From contig NZ_JAPLET010000026.1 of the NCBI RefSeq assembly GCF_026391055.1, positions 1 through 64,000 on the forward strand: a stretch of 64,000 nt of DNA, in the 5' to 3' direction. This DNA comes from Spirosoma sp. Its GTDB lineage: Bacteria; Bacteroidota; Bacteroidia; Cytophagales; Spirosomataceae. Both the position numbers and the translations under genes were made by a program. Shown piece after piece: positions 17,981 to 26,946 of this stretch; the stretch's first letter is position 1, and every line of letters starts with the position of its first letter. The notes under the pieces were generated by a model. The model was given only the letters and a program-made list of their open reading frames with translations. It was not told the origin of the DNA and ran no database searches.

Positions 17981-19639
17981 TTAAGGAGTCAGTTTACTTA
18001 ACACGTAATAGTTGGCATCGACGGTCAGCATGGTTTCATTTTTGGCAGGGAGTGTTTTCCATTGAGTGGTTGGCTGGATGTTACTGTAGGGTCCGGATTC
18101 ACCCAGGCATACCCGAACAGGCATTGCAAAGCCAGAAACACAATTAGCCCAGCGGTATTGAAAGCCCCCCGCTACGGGTCGATATTCGAGTATCGGTATT
18201 TTACTACTCCGCAGGTATTGGTCAAATACGGGCTTTAAATTGATACCTGCCTGCTGGCTCATGTACTGTTCGATCTGGGCTGACGTAACGGTCTGATGAT
18301 AGAACGTTTTGTTCAGACCACGCAAAATCTGTCGCCACTTTATGTCATTATTCACAAGTTGCCGGATGGTATGCAGCATATTGCCCCCTTTGTAGTACAT
18401 ATCCGACGACCCTTCATGATTGACATTGTATACCCCAATGATGGGGCGGTCGTTGCGTATATTTGCCCGGCAACCGATCACGTACTGCGCACCGGCCTCT
18501 TTACCATAATAGTACTCCGTGAACAGGTTTTCTGAATAGTTGGTAAAGCTCTCATGAATCCACATGTCGGCCACATCCTTATAGGTAATGTTGTTGGCAA
18601 ACCACTCGTGGCCCGATTCATGAACGATAATAAAATCCCAGAGCAGTCCCCAACCCGTTCGGGAAAGGTCACGACCCAGGTAACCATTTCGAAAATGGTT
18701 ACCGTACGTCACCGAACTTTGGTGCTCCATGCCCAGGTAAGGCGTCTCGACCAGCTTATAGCCATCCTCGTAAAAAGGATACGGCCCGAACCAGTACTCA
18801 AATGCCTTCAACATTTTTGGTACCTGTTTGAATTGAGTCCGGGCGGAGTCCCCGTGTTCAGGCAGGGCATAATAATTTAGCGCCAGTGGACCTTTTTCGC
18901 CGGTGTAGGTTTCTGACCAGTGTTCGTAACGACCAATATTAAGATTAACGCCATAATTATTGATCGGATTGACCACATACCAGTCAAATGTTCGGGTGTG
19001 GTCGTTATTCGTCGTTACCCGACGAAGTCGCCCATTCGAAACGTCGGTCAGGTCTTCGGGAACCGTCACGCTGATCGCCATGGAATCAGGCTCGTCGTAC
19101 ATATGGTCTTTGCAGGGCCACCACGCACTGGCTCCCAGACCCTGACAGGCGGTGGCAATAAACCAGTTTCCCGATTTATCCCGCGACCAGACAAGTCCCC
19201 CATCCCAGGGCGGCCGTTTTGCGACTCGTGGTTTACCTCCGTAAAAAACCGTTATTGACTCCGTCTGACCAATTTTTTGCGGCTTCGTTAGCGCCACGAA
19301 ATACGCATTCCCATCCTGTCGAACGGCAAGTGACTGTCCATCCTGCTCTACGCGCAGTACCTTGAGCGGGCGTTGCAAGTCGACCTGCATTGTCTGACCT
19401 GGCTTAAGCACCCGATAGCGGATCATGGTTGAGCCGCTTAAGGTGCTATCTGTCGGTTGCACCCGAACGGATAAATGATAAAATGCCAGGTCCCACCAGG
19501 CCCGTTCGGGAGTAATAGAGCCTCGAAGCGTATCGTCGTGGGTAAATTCATAGCGCTGCGCCGATGCCAGAAATGGAAGCAGAAGCGCGAGTGTAATCAG
19601 ACGGTAAACAAGGGCGGTTTTCAGGGTGTATTTTCGCAT
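17981..19639 (-). CDS. Secreted M1-family zinc aminopeptidase
   Basis: 552 residues with a signal peptide (residues 1-27, ending in ASA). The N-terminal saddle domain is followed by a gluzincin catalytic domain: GMEHQ (303-307, the GAMEN-like exopeptidase motif) and HESGH (340-344) with the third zinc ligand Glu363 exactly 18 residues later. It trims N-terminal residues from peptides in the periplasm. The C-terminal ERAP-like domain of large M1 enzymes is missing, as in other short Bacteroidota members. The upstream gene encodes another secreted peptidase, separated by a hairpin. Confidence 0.92.
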   Translation of the reverse strand: MRKYTLKTALVYRLITLALLLPFLASAQRYEFTHDDTLRGSITPERAWWDLAFYHLSVRVQPTDSTLSGSTMIRYRVLKPGQTMQVDLQRPLKVLRVEQDGQSLAVRQDGNAYFVALTKPQKIGQTESITVFYGGKPRVAKRPPWDGGLVWSRDKSGNWFIATACQGLGASAWWPCKDHMYDEPDSMAISVTVPEDLTDVSNGRLRRVTTNNDHTRTFDWYVVNPINNYGVNLNIGRYEHWSETYTGEKGPLALNYYALPEHGDSARTQFKQVPKMLKAFEYWFGPYPFYEDGYKLVETPYLGMEHQSSVTYGNHFRNGYLGRDLSRTGWGLLWDFIIVHESGHEWFANNITYKDVADMWIHESFTNYSENLFTEYYYGKEAGAQYVIGCRANIRNDRPIIGVYNVNHEGSSDMYYKGGNMLHTIRQLVNNDIKWRQILRGLNKTFYHQTVTSAQIEQYMSQQAGINLKPVFDQYLRSSKIPILEYRPVAGGFQYRWANCVSGFAMPVRVCLGESGPYSNIQPTTQWKTLPAKNETMLTVDANYYVLSKLTP

Positions 19640-19657
19640 TATCGTTCAGGATCAATA

Positions 19658-19690
19658 GCCAAGGGACAGAGGGTATTTCTGTCCCTTGGC
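19658..19690 (-). terminator. Hairpin between the two peptidase genes
   Basis: Arms GCCAAGGGACAGA (19658-19670) and TCTGTCCCTTGGC (19678-19690) pair perfectly around a 7-nt loop, 9 bp after the S9 peptidase stop codon. No T tract follows, so part of the transcription may continue into the M1 gene. Confidence 0.65.
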
Positions 19691-19699
19691 AAATCATCA

Positions 19700-21937
19700 T
19701 TATCGTGCTCCTGGAGGGCAGTTTTTGAGGAGGTAGTTTGTATACAAGGTGCGTAGATGCTGAGTTGTCCCCTCCCCTTCATTGATACCATGGGAACGGT
19801 TTGGATACGGCATCATCTGAAACTGCTTGTTATGTTTTATCAGCTCGTTAATTAGCACTTCGGCATTGTCATAATGCACGTTATCATCGCCGGTGCCGTG
19901 GATATAAAGCAGATTACCCCGCAGATTTTTGGCGTACGTGATCGGTGAACCAGCTATAAAATCCTCCCGGTTTTCCTGCGGAATACCCATATACCGCTCC
20001 TGATAGATGTTGTCGTAAAACAATTGATTACCAACAGCTGCAATAGAAATGCCCGTTTTGTAAATGTCCGGATACTGAAACAACAGGTGCAGAGTCGTGG
20101 ACCCGCCCCCACTCCATCCCCAGACGGCAACCCGGCTGGTATCAATAAAGGCATGTTGGGAGAAAAGTTTTTTCGCACCCATCGCCTGATCGCGGATGTT
20201 AATGCGCCCAATTTGGCGGTAGATCGACTTACGCCAGGCGGCTCCTTTCAGATTGGGTGTGCCCCGATTATCGAGGGCCACATAAATGTAACCCGCCTTG
20301 GCCATATCGCCCTGGAAAAGTCGGTTCTGGCCGATAGAAAAGTCATCATTCACTGTGCTACCTGCCGGTTCGCCGTAGACGTAAAAGACGATCGGGTACT
20401 TTTTCGTACTATCGAAATCCGTCGGCTTTGCCATCCAGCCATCGAGCGAGACGCCATCTTCCGTCTTTAGTGTGAAGAAACTGATGTTCGATTTGGCAAC
20501 GGGCTTTACCCGGGCGGCAATACTTTCAGCCTCATTAACGGCTTTATGGTCGGGCAGGCTAACCCATTCGCGGGCGGGTGATGTCTGATAGTTGGTAAAC
20601 GTATGCTGACTAAATTTACCGTTGGGCGAGATGATATAATTATGCGTTCCCGACTGCCCGGCGGGGGTTACCCGCTCCGCTTTGCCTTTCCCGTCCAGAC
20701 TCGTCCGGTACAGATACCGCTGGTTGGTATTCTCGGGCGACGCGATGAAATAAATTTTGTTGGTCGGCTCGTCGATGTGGCTGATGGTAGCGATATCGTA
20801 CCCGCCCGGTGTCAGTAGGATTTCTTTCTTGCCATCCGTTGTGATTCGATACAAATGCCTCCAGCCATCTTTCTCCGATACCCAGACAAACGATTTGCCA
20901 TTTTCGAGCCACTCCCAGCCACTTGGGTCATCGCGGCTCCAGCGGGCCTTACCGTCAATCCAGGCCTTGTCCGTTTCGGTGTAGACTGGCGTGACGGACG
21001 AACCACCCGCCTTACAGATAAACAGCTTGCTTTCATTCTGCTTGCGATTCAACTGCTGCACAATGACACTCTCGCCCGCAGGGAGCCATTCCATACGTAT
21101 CAGGTAATGCTGCTGCGAATCGCCGGGAATGTTGAGCCAGGTAGTTGGTGGTACGACATTCCGGCCACCCGTTACAGAAACGACCCCAACACGCGTAGGG
21201 GAAGGACTTTCGCCCACCTTCGGATACTCGACCGGAACAACATGCGAATAGGCAGAGTCGGTAGTATTCAGCATCAGGTAATCCCTGATTTTAGTAGCAT
21301 CTACCTGCCAGTAGGCAATCTGTTTGCTGTCGGGGCTCCACCGGAATCCATCCCGGCAGCCAAATTCTTCTTCGTATACCCAGTCGAACGTACCGTTGAT
21401 ACGTTTGCGGGTACCATCCGATGTTAGCTGGGTTATTTTTCCGTTGGCTACGTCCTCAACAAACAGATTATGGTCGCTTACATAACCAACCATCCGGCCA
21501 TCTGGCGACAGTTTGGCGTACATCAGCGATTGAGCAGGGCGCTTGCTACCTGTTCCGGCCGTTTGTCCAAGCTGCCGGGCCTGTCCGCTCGCCCGATTTA
21601 TCAGGTAATAATCGCCTTTGGTGTTGTATCGCCAAACGCGAGCCGTGTTCGTGAAGACCAGAACCGATGTGCTGTCGGGCGTGAAGGTAAAATCGGCCAC
21701 CGACATAGGCTGGTCGCTGCCGGGTCGGCGGAGTTTATCCTTTCCGAGCAGAACGGTTTTTCGGCCCGTTTTGATGTCCGTTTTCACAAGATCACCCTGC
21801 TCAACGGCTGCATAGGCATTGCCATCGGGGGTCCAGTGCATTTGACGACCGGGCACCTGAGCGGTTGCCTGACCTGTGACAAAGCCAATGAGTAAAGCTG
21901 GCAGTAATTTTCGTAACCTAAACGAAGACGGGTTCAC
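19700..21937 (-). CDS. Secreted dipeptidyl peptidase IV-type S9 peptidase
   Basis: About 745 residues from a GTG start at 21937. The frame stays open to 21973 but contains no ATG at all, and the predicted promoter element at 21971-21978 overlaps the longer start, so GTG is preferred. A signal peptide (MNPSSFRLRKLL... to ATA) is followed by a beta propeller with the DPP4-type double Glu in DWVYEEEFG. The alpha/beta-hydrolase domain has Ser609 (WGWSGGG), Asp in GTGDDNVH near 685 and His716 in NRSHGI. It releases X-Pro dipeptides in the periplasm, complementing the M1 aminopeptidase next door. Confidence 0.9.
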   Translation of the reverse strand: MNPSSFRLRKLLPALLIGFVTGQATAQVPGRQMHWTPDGNAYAAVEQGDLVKTDIKTGRKTVLLGKDKLRRPGSDQPMSVADFTFTPDSTSVLVFTNTARVWRYNTKGDYYLINRASGQARQLGQTAGTGSKRPAQSLMYAKLSPDGRMVGYVSDHNLFVEDVANGKITQLTSDGTRKRINGTFDWVYEEEFGCRDGFRWSPDSKQIAYWQVDATKIRDYLMLNTTDSAYSHVVPVEYPKVGESPSPTRVGVVSVTGGRNVVPPTTWLNIPGDSQQHYLIRMEWLPAGESVIVQQLNRKQNESKLFICKAGGSSVTPVYTETDKAWIDGKARWSRDDPSGWEWLENGKSFVWVSEKDGWRHLYRITTDGKKEILLTPGGYDIATISHIDEPTNKIYFIASPENTNQRYLYRTSLDGKGKAERVTPAGQSGTHNYIISPNGKFSQHTFTNYQTSPAREWVSLPDHKAVNEAESIAARVKPVAKSNISFFTLKTEDGVSLDGWMAKPTDFDSTKKYPIVFYVYGEPAGSTVNDDFSIGQNRLFQGDMAKAGYIYVALDNRGTPNLKGAAWRKSIYRQIGRINIRDQAMGAKKLFSQHAFIDTSRVAVWGWSGGGSTTLHLLFQYPDIYKTGISIAAVGNQLFYDNIYQERYMGIPQENREDFIAGSPITYAKNLRGNLLYIHGTGDDNVHYDNAEVLINELIKHNKQFQMMPYPNRSHGINEGEGTTQHLRTLYTNYLLKNCPPGAR

Positions 21938-21970
21938 AGAATGAAGTGTATGATTGAGGTAAGACACCGT

Positions 21971-21978
21971 CAAAAATA
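21971..21978 (-). promoter_or_regulatory. -7 promoter element for the S9 peptidase gene
   Basis: Plus-strand CAAAAATA gives TATTTTTG on minus, a TAnnTTTG match. A start of transcription about 7 bp downstream would leave a leader of about 27 nt before the GTG at 21937 and would exclude the longer reading frame. Confidence 0.45.
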
Positions 21979-22043
21979 CACCATTTCCGCGAACCCGTCT
22001 TATTGAGCGTTTAGGTTTCTAACCAATAGTGTCCGTAACCGTT

Positions 22044-22889
22044 CTATGACTGTACCGTCTTTGGCTCTTCCGGAGTAGAGACCGGAACAGGCAGACGGTA
22101 ACTGCGAACAAGAAAATAAATGCCCAGCAAAACTGCCGGAATACTGAGTATCTGTCCGACGTTGAGCGGCAAACTATCTTCGAAAGGAACCTGATTCTCT
22201 TTCAGGTATTCGTAGAAGAAACGGAGTCCGAAAATACAGATCAGGAATATACCGAGCATACTACCCCGTGGCGTCCGCTCTTTGTACCGATTCCAGAACC
22301 ACAAGAGGCCAAAGAACAGCACCAGACACGACAGCGATTCGTACAATTGGGCCGGGTGACGGGGTATCTTGGCGTACTCATTGTTATTCATGAATACAAA
22401 CGCCCAGGGCACATTAGTCGGACGGCCTACAATCTCGGAATTCATCAGATTACCAAACCGGATACAGGCTCCAGCCAGTGCTACCACAATAGCGATACGG
22501 TCGGTCACCCACAGAAATGTCTGATTCGTCAGGCGGCTTTCTTTCCGGCGGGAATAGAGCCAAAGACCCAGCAAAATACCTACTAAAGCACCATGGCTGG
22601 CTAAACCCGCAAAGGGCGGAGTGATAACGGTTAGTGGGTGATGCAACAATACTTCCGGTTCATAAAACAGAAAATGGCCAATACGAGCACCCAGAATGGT
22701 GGAAACGACCATGTAAATCAATAACGAATCGGTGTCGGCAAGGGGCTTATTTTCTTTCTTGAAAACATGACTCATGACCTGCATACCAATCAGGAAACCC
22801 AGCGCGAAAAGCAGTCCGTACCAACGCACCGAGAATGAGCCAATGTGGAAAATTTCGGGATTAACCTCCCAGATAACGTATTGAAGCAT
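22044..22889 (-). CDS. lgt: Prolipoprotein diacylglyceryl transferase
   Basis: About 281 residues from the ATG at 22889. The enzyme moves diacylglycerol from phosphatidylglycerol to the lipobox cysteine of lipoproteins in the inner membrane, the first step for the many lipoproteins in this window. Seven hydrophobic segments, the N-terminal [15 protein letters not shown], the loop [10 protein letters not shown], the signature region [12 protein letters not shown] and HPAQLYESL are all present. The open frame extends 11 codons upstream, but the -7 element at 22920-22927 leaves room only for the shorter start. Confidence 0.95.
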   Translation of the reverse strand: MLQYVIWEVNPEIFHIGSFSVRWYGLLFALGFLIGMQVMSHVFKKENKPLADTDSLLIYMVVSTILGARIGHFLFYEPEVLLHHPLTVITPPFAGLASHGALVGILLGLWLYSRRKESRLTNQTFLWVTDRIAIVVALAGACIRFGNLMNSEIVGRPTNVPWAFVFMNNNEYAKIPRHPAQLYESLSCLVLFFGLLWFWNRYKERTPRGSMLGIFLICIFGLRFFYEYLKENQVPFEDSLPLNVGQILSIPAVLLGIYFLVRSYRLPVPVSTPEEPKTVQS

Positions 22890-22919
22890 GAGAAACGAGT
22901 GTATTATACGCGATATTGG

Positions 22920-22927
22920 CAAAGATA
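22920..22927 (-). promoter_or_regulatory. -7 promoter element for lgt
   Basis: Plus-strand CAAAGATA gives TATCTTTG on minus, a TAnnTTTG match 31 bp upstream of the lgt ATG. The divergent yidD start lies 45 bp on the other side, so the two genes share an 82-bp control region. Confidence 0.5.
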
Positions 22928-22971
22928 CAGATTGCGGGAAAGTTTTTGGCTGTTTTCATGTTTACGAGTTC

Positions 22972-23184
22972 ATGATGAAGTCAATTCTAATCGCACTGGT
23001 CAGAATTTACCAGGCCGCGCTGTCTCCTTACTTCCCGAATGCCTGCCGGTATACACCCACCTGTTCGCAATACATGGTGGAGGCCATTCAAAAACACGGC
23101 GCAGTACGCGGTGGCTGGATGGGCCTTAAACGAATGAGCCGGTGCCACCCCTGGGGCGGTCATGGCTATGACCCTGTTCCTTAA
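22972..23184 (+). CDS. yidD: Membrane protein insertion efficiency factor YidD
   Basis: A small protein of 69-70 residues; two adjacent ATG codons (22972, 22975) can start it. It has the full family signature: an N-terminal amphipathic helix ([16 protein letters not shown]) and the cysteine pattern [11 protein letters not shown], then [22 protein letters not shown] at the C-terminus. YidD assists YidC in inserting membrane proteins. In most bacteria it sits between rnpA and yidC; here it is divergent from lgt, another membrane-biogenesis gene. Confidence 0.93.
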   Translation: MMKSILIALVRIYQAALSPYFPNACRYTPTCSQYMVEAIQKHGAVRGGWMGLKRMSRCHPWGGHGYDPVP

Positions 23185-23316
23185 CTAAAGTTGTCAGTGG
23201 TGCCTAATCCGTCATTAGCCTCCTTTCGCTGACATTTTGACTTGTTGTCGAGATTTGCCCGATTTTTGTCTACTCCCTACCAATGTTGGACGAATGACTT
23301 ACTCCTCTTAATCGCT

Positions 23317-23691
23317 ATGATTGGCATTACTCCTGATAATAAACTAAAACGCCTGATCGTGGTAGGCGACCGGGTTCTAATTAAACCCAAAGATCCCTCC
23401 GACCGCACAACTAGTGGCCTATATTTACCGCCAACAGTGCAGGAAAAAGAACAAGTCCAGTCTGGGTATGTTATTAAGGTAGGTCCGGGTTATCCTATCC
23501 CTTCACCTACTGAAGACGAACCTTGGAAGGAAACCGAAGAGAAAGTAAAATACATGCCGCTTCAGGCACAGGAAGGTGATGTAGCTCTCTATTTACAACG
23601 CAACGCCATCGAATTGCAGTACGAAGGAGAGCAATATGTGATCGTTCCGCAGGGGTCAATCCTGATGCTGGAGAGACTGGAAGATTTATAA
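23317..23691 (+). CDS. GroES-like (Cpn10 fold) protein, stand-alone
   Basis: About 124 residues from the ATG at 23317. The chaperonin-10 fold is visible: RLIVVGDRVLIKP at the N-terminus, a mobile-loop segment (RTTSGLYLPP), the turn SGYVIKVGPG and the C-terminal YVIVPQGSILMLE. Compared with GroES it has about 25 extra residues in the middle (PIPSPTEDEPWKETEEKVKYM). No groEL is next to it, so it is probably a diverged Cpn10 paralogue rather than the main GroES. A start further upstream would add an unrelated tail. Confidence 0.75.
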   Translation: MIGITPDNKLKRLIVVGDRVLIKPKDPSDRTTSGLYLPPTVQEKEQVQSGYVIKVGPGYPIPSPTEDEPWKETEEKVKYMPLQAQEGDVALYLQRNAIELQYEGEQYVIVPQGSILMLERLEDL

Positions 23692-23694
23692 GAG

Positions 23695-23746
23695 AGCGGC
23701 CGGGAAGCCGCGGGTGTACTAACAAACCGGCGGTTTCCCGGCCGCT
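23695..23746 (+). terminator. GC-rich hairpin after the GroES-like gene
   Basis: Arms AGCGGCCGGGAAGCCG (23695-23710) and CGGTTTCCCGGCCGCT (23731-23746) pair along 16 bp with one G-T wobble, starting 4 bp after the stop codon. A short TTTAC run follows. The next gene starts 14 bp later. Confidence 0.7.
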
Positions 23747-23760
23747 TTACAGCAAACACT

Positions 23761-24198
23761 ATGCGAGGCTATTGGTTGATATCGTTGACAATCCTGCTAA
23801 TGGGATTAACCTTTGTTATGGAAAGTGTAGCAAATCAGCAAAAATCGCTCAAGGCGATATTGACCGAAAAGAAAGACCATCGGCGTGTCTTATTAATTTA
23901 TAGCCGCGACGATGCTCAGCATTATAGTATTGAGCAACAGGAAGCACTAAATGAAGAACGGGCTGGTGTTGAGGAGCGTGATCTGGATGTGATTGTCCTG
24001 ATAGCCTCATTAGTGATGGAGCCGGATCGCCAATTTCTGATGCACGATTATAAGCTCAACCCCGCCGACAACTTTGCCGCCTGGCTCATCGGAAAAGACG
24101 GCGGTATTAAGCAAACGTATCATAAACCTGTTGACGTAAAAGAGCTGTTCAACACGATTGACAGCATGCCGATGCGCAAGCAGGAGAGCAAACAGTAA
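23761..24198 (+). CDS. DUF4174 domain protein
   Basis: 145 residues. An N-terminal hydrophobic segment (about 4-21) could be a signal peptide or anchor. The remainder resembles the DUF4174 family, which has a thioredoxin-like outline without the catalytic cysteines: RRVLLIYSRDD, then DLDVIVLI, and FAAWLIGKDGGIKQTYHKPVD. The function is unknown. Its last two codons and stop lie inside the perfect 56-bp palindrome shared with the convergent esterase gene. Confidence 0.78.
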   Translation: MRGYWLISLTILLMGLTFVMESVANQQKSLKAILTEKKDHRRVLLIYSRDDAQHYSIEQQEALNEERAGVEERDLDVIVLIASLVMEPDRQFLMHDYKLNPADNFAAWLIGKDGGIKQTYHKPVDVKELFNTIDSMPMRKQESKQ

Positions 24199-24246
24199 TA
24201 ACCTAAAGGGCGGCCCCGCGGGGCCGCCCTTTAGGTTATTACTGTT
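24191..24246. terminator. Perfect 56-bp palindrome containing both stop codons
   Basis: Positions 24191-24217 and 24220-24246 are perfect reverse complements around a central GC, so the whole 56 bp is a palindrome (core AAAGGGCGGCCCC). It includes the stop codon of the plus-strand DUF4174 gene (24196-24198) and that of the minus-strand esterase gene (24239-24241). Both proteins therefore end in Gln-stop encoded by the same sequence. A bidirectional terminator is the simplest reading. Confidence 0.85.
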
Positions 24247-26197
24247 CTCCAAACTTAGCCGCTTCCGTAATTCCTTTCCAGGTATCGGTACGAAAGGGTA
24301 CTGCCGGGAAATTTTCCTGATTGTAGAGGTTTACATCGCCGTTATCGTCCGCCCAGCCATACCGAACGGCCACCGGTGCCGTCACGGAATCGGCATGGAC
24401 GACAATTGAGTTCCCCTGAATTTCAGCTTTGGCGTAATAAAACTTCTTATCAGCACTTGCTACTTCAAAGCCCTTCAAATACCCGTATTTATCTTTGGCC
24501 ATCAACCCGCTACCCACACTGCGAAACGTCAGTACGGCCCGGTTACCATCAACGGTCATCTTGTCGAACAGAGGTCCACGCGAGGCATCACCTGCTTTGG
24601 CGTAAGCAACCCGCATAGCTTCAGCAGCTAAGCGATTACCAACATCCTGTTTGTTTTTCGGGTGTATGTCTGACCGCTCACCAATATCGGACGTTACGGC
24701 CATGCCCGTGTTGGGCAGTTGAAGAGTCATTGTCTGCGCTTCGCGGAGTTCAGCCCAGCCACTCCCTCGTCTGCTGTCTCCGTTAGCTGCGTTGTAACTG
24801 GCTAACTGAACGAACAGGAACGGAAAATCGTACCCCCAATGCTGACGCCAGTCCTGAATCATGAGCGGAAACGTTTTCCGGTATTGGTACGCCCGCCCCG
24901 CGTTAGACTCTCCCTGATACCAGATCGCCCCCTGAATGGCGTACGGAATGAGCGGGTTGAGCATAGCATTGAAAAGCTGTGTAGCGTAGGTATTAGGTCC
25001 CGGTTTGTAGGAGGAAGCAAACACATTGGCAACCCTGTATTTCCACTGACCCGCCAGCGGAATCATGAGTCCATCGCCCGACAGGTTAAGCTTTTGAGGC
25101 TCACCCATAAGACCTCCGCTTCCACCCGTATCCGTTACGCGGACAGCTATCACATTCCGGCCCGGCTTCAGCAATCCTTCGGGTAGCATGTACACGCGTG
25201 CACCTCTCCCTTTGGTACTGCCCACCAGCTGCCCGTTGACAAAGGTCGAATCGTTATCATCGACCGAGTCCATATGTAGCGTTACTTTTTGCAGCTTACT
25301 GCCCTCAGGAACCGTAATCTCCTGCCGAAACCACACCACGCCATCCAGCGTCGGTAAGCCGCCCCACTCCCAGTCGCCGGGCATATTCATGGTTTTCCAG
25401 TCACTATCAGTCAAGGTAGCACTTGCCCAGCTTTGCTCTTCGATGGCGGTTGGTAACCCACCCTGCTGTGTTTTTAACAAGGCCTGCGTGCGAGCAGCAC
25501 CGCTTTTTATGACTTCTTCATCCGTTGCGGGCAATTTATTCGCTACTGATTTTAGCTCGTCATGCTGGTTCATGGCTTCACGGCTAGTCCAGGTTTCAGA
25601 GTGCGTGCCGCCCCAAGAGGTGTTAATCAAGCCAATCGGAACGTTCAGTTCTTTTTGCAATTGTTTGGCAAAGAAGTACCCAACAGCCGTAAACTGAGGA
25701 GCGGTTGCCGGTGTACACACACTCCAGCTTCCTTCGATATTCTCTTTAGGTGTAAGACTGAGGTCTTTTTTAACCAATAGCTGCCGGATGTTGGGAAAGT
25801 TTGCCAACGGAATTTCCGTTTTGGCATTGGCTGCGGCTACCAACGGCCACTCCATATTCGACTGCCCGGAGCAAATCCAGACTTCACCCGTTAGTACATC
25901 GTCAAAGGAAACAGTATTCTTTTTGCCTTTTACCAGCAGTTGATATGGGCCACCTGCTTCCATCGGATCGAGGACTATACGCCATTTCCCGTCTTTACCC
26001 GCTTTCGTTGTTTTGATCTGACTGGCGACGGTTACGGTTACTTTTTCACCAGCATCGGCCCAGCCCCATACCGGCACCGGCTTTCGACGCTGCAAGACCA
26101 TGTGGGAACCAAAGACGTTTGGCAAGCGAACATCGGCAAAGCCCGTTTGTGCGGCCAAAAGACATAAAAAGAGGAAACGTCCTGTTAAACGATTCAT
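24239..26197 (-). CDS. Sialate O-acetylesterase family protein
   Basis: 652 residues with a signal peptide (1-21). The SGNH-hydrolase core is split: block I CSGQSNMEWP near residue 110 holds the nucleophile Ser, an inserted jelly-roll beta domain spans about 255-395, WYQGESNA follows near 425, and the catalytic Asp-x-x-His block is SDIHPKNK near 520. Members remove O-acetyl groups from sialic acids or plant-polysaccharide sugars in the periplasm. No sialic-acid catabolic genes are nearby, so the carbohydrate target is open. Confidence 0.88.
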   Translation of the reverse strand: MNRLTGRFLFLCLLAAQTGFADVRLPNVFGSHMVLQRRKPVPVWGWADAGEKVTVTVASQIKTTKAGKDGKWRIVLDPMEAGGPYQLLVKGKKNTVSFDDVLTGEVWICSGQSNMEWPLVAAANAKTEIPLANFPNIRQLLVKKDLSLTPKENIEGSWSVCTPATAPQFTAVGYFFAKQLQKELNVPIGLINTSWGGTHSETWTSREAMNQHDELKSVANKLPATDEEVIKSGAARTQALLKTQQGGLPTAIEEQSWASATLTDSDWKTMNMPGDWEWGGLPTLDGVVWFRQEITVPEGSKLQKVTLHMDSVDDNDSTFVNGQLVGSTKGRGARVYMLPEGLLKPGRNVIAVRVTDTGGSGGLMGEPQKLNLSGDGLMIPLAGQWKYRVANVFASSYKPGPNTYATQLFNAMLNPLIPYAIQGAIWYQGESNAGRAYQYRKTFPLMIQDWRQHWGYDFPFLFVQLASYNAANGDSRRGSGWAELREAQTMTLQLPNTGMAVTSDIGERSDIHPKNKQDVGNRLAAEAMRVAYAKAGDASRGPLFDKMTVDGNRAVLTFRSVGSGLMAKDKYGYLKGFEVASADKKFYYAKAEIQGNSIVVHADSVTAPVAVRYGWADDNGDVNLYNQENFPAVPFRTDTWKGITEAAKFGEQ

Positions 26198-26307
26198 GCG
26201 AATTCAGTGGTTAAGATAAGTATTCTGTCAGCCTGAGAGCGTGGCGCGAACATAAAAGATAAAATTTTACATTTATCCTTATTGGTGGATAAAACTTCCT
26301 CTTTGTG

Positions 26308-26937
26308 ATGACAACCGAACGCATACTCATTACCGGCGCTACCGGTAATGTAGGTCTGGCAACACTGGCCGATCTGATGAGACACCCGGGAAAGCAAGAG
26401 TTTACGGTCGTAGCCGGATTACGGTCGCCAGGTCAGTAAACGGAAAGGTTAGGTCTGGAAGCTAATGAAACCGTTTGCCTTGACTTCAAAAATTCAGCCA
26501 CGTTCGAGGCAGCGCTGGCGGGTGTCAGCCGTATTTTGCTGATTCGGGAAGCGGGATTGCCGTATACATTCTTACAACCGAGCTTTTTCAGTCAAAATCT
26601 GAGCACAACGTATCGGGACGAAATCAGGCTCCGAAATGAGATTTTCGTACCTGCCGCTCACGGCCGAACCAGTTTTATTGATGTACGGGATATCAGTGCT
26701 ACGGACGTACTTAGCCGAAAAATAACGTACGCAAATCCATCTATTTTGGGCTTTATCTGGCAGAAGTGCCAGAAGGAGAAATTACCCCTTGGCTATACCT
26801 TAATTATGGCGGCCCTATATACCGTATCGAAATTAGGGAAGGCGGCAGGGCTCACGTCCGAAACAGAACGCTTACTAAAACGACCACCAATAACCTTCCG
26901 GCAATTTGCCAATGACTTCCGGGATGTCTGGAATTAG
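26308..26937 (+). pseudogene. Degraded NmrA-family NAD(P)-binding protein
   Basis: Translation from the ATG at 26308 gives a Rossmann N-terminus (MTTERILITGATGNVGLATL), then an in-frame TAA at 26437-26439, then continues in the same frame to 26937. Relative to NmrA/YesF-type proteins two blocks are missing, both without changing frame: about 45-50 codons after ILLIR (near 26547), where EAGLPYTFLQPSFF follows at once, and about 35-40 codons near 26697, where DIS runs into VLSRKITYANPS. The C-terminus (RPPITFRQFANDFRDVW) is intact. One nonsense codon plus two deletions make function unlikely. Confidence 0.85.
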
Positions 26938-26946
26938 GCAGTGATC

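Noticed and set aside
26437-26439. Frameshift as the cause of the broken NmrA gene
   Set aside because: All surviving pieces from 26308 to 26937 are in the same frame; the break is a stop codon plus in-frame deletions.
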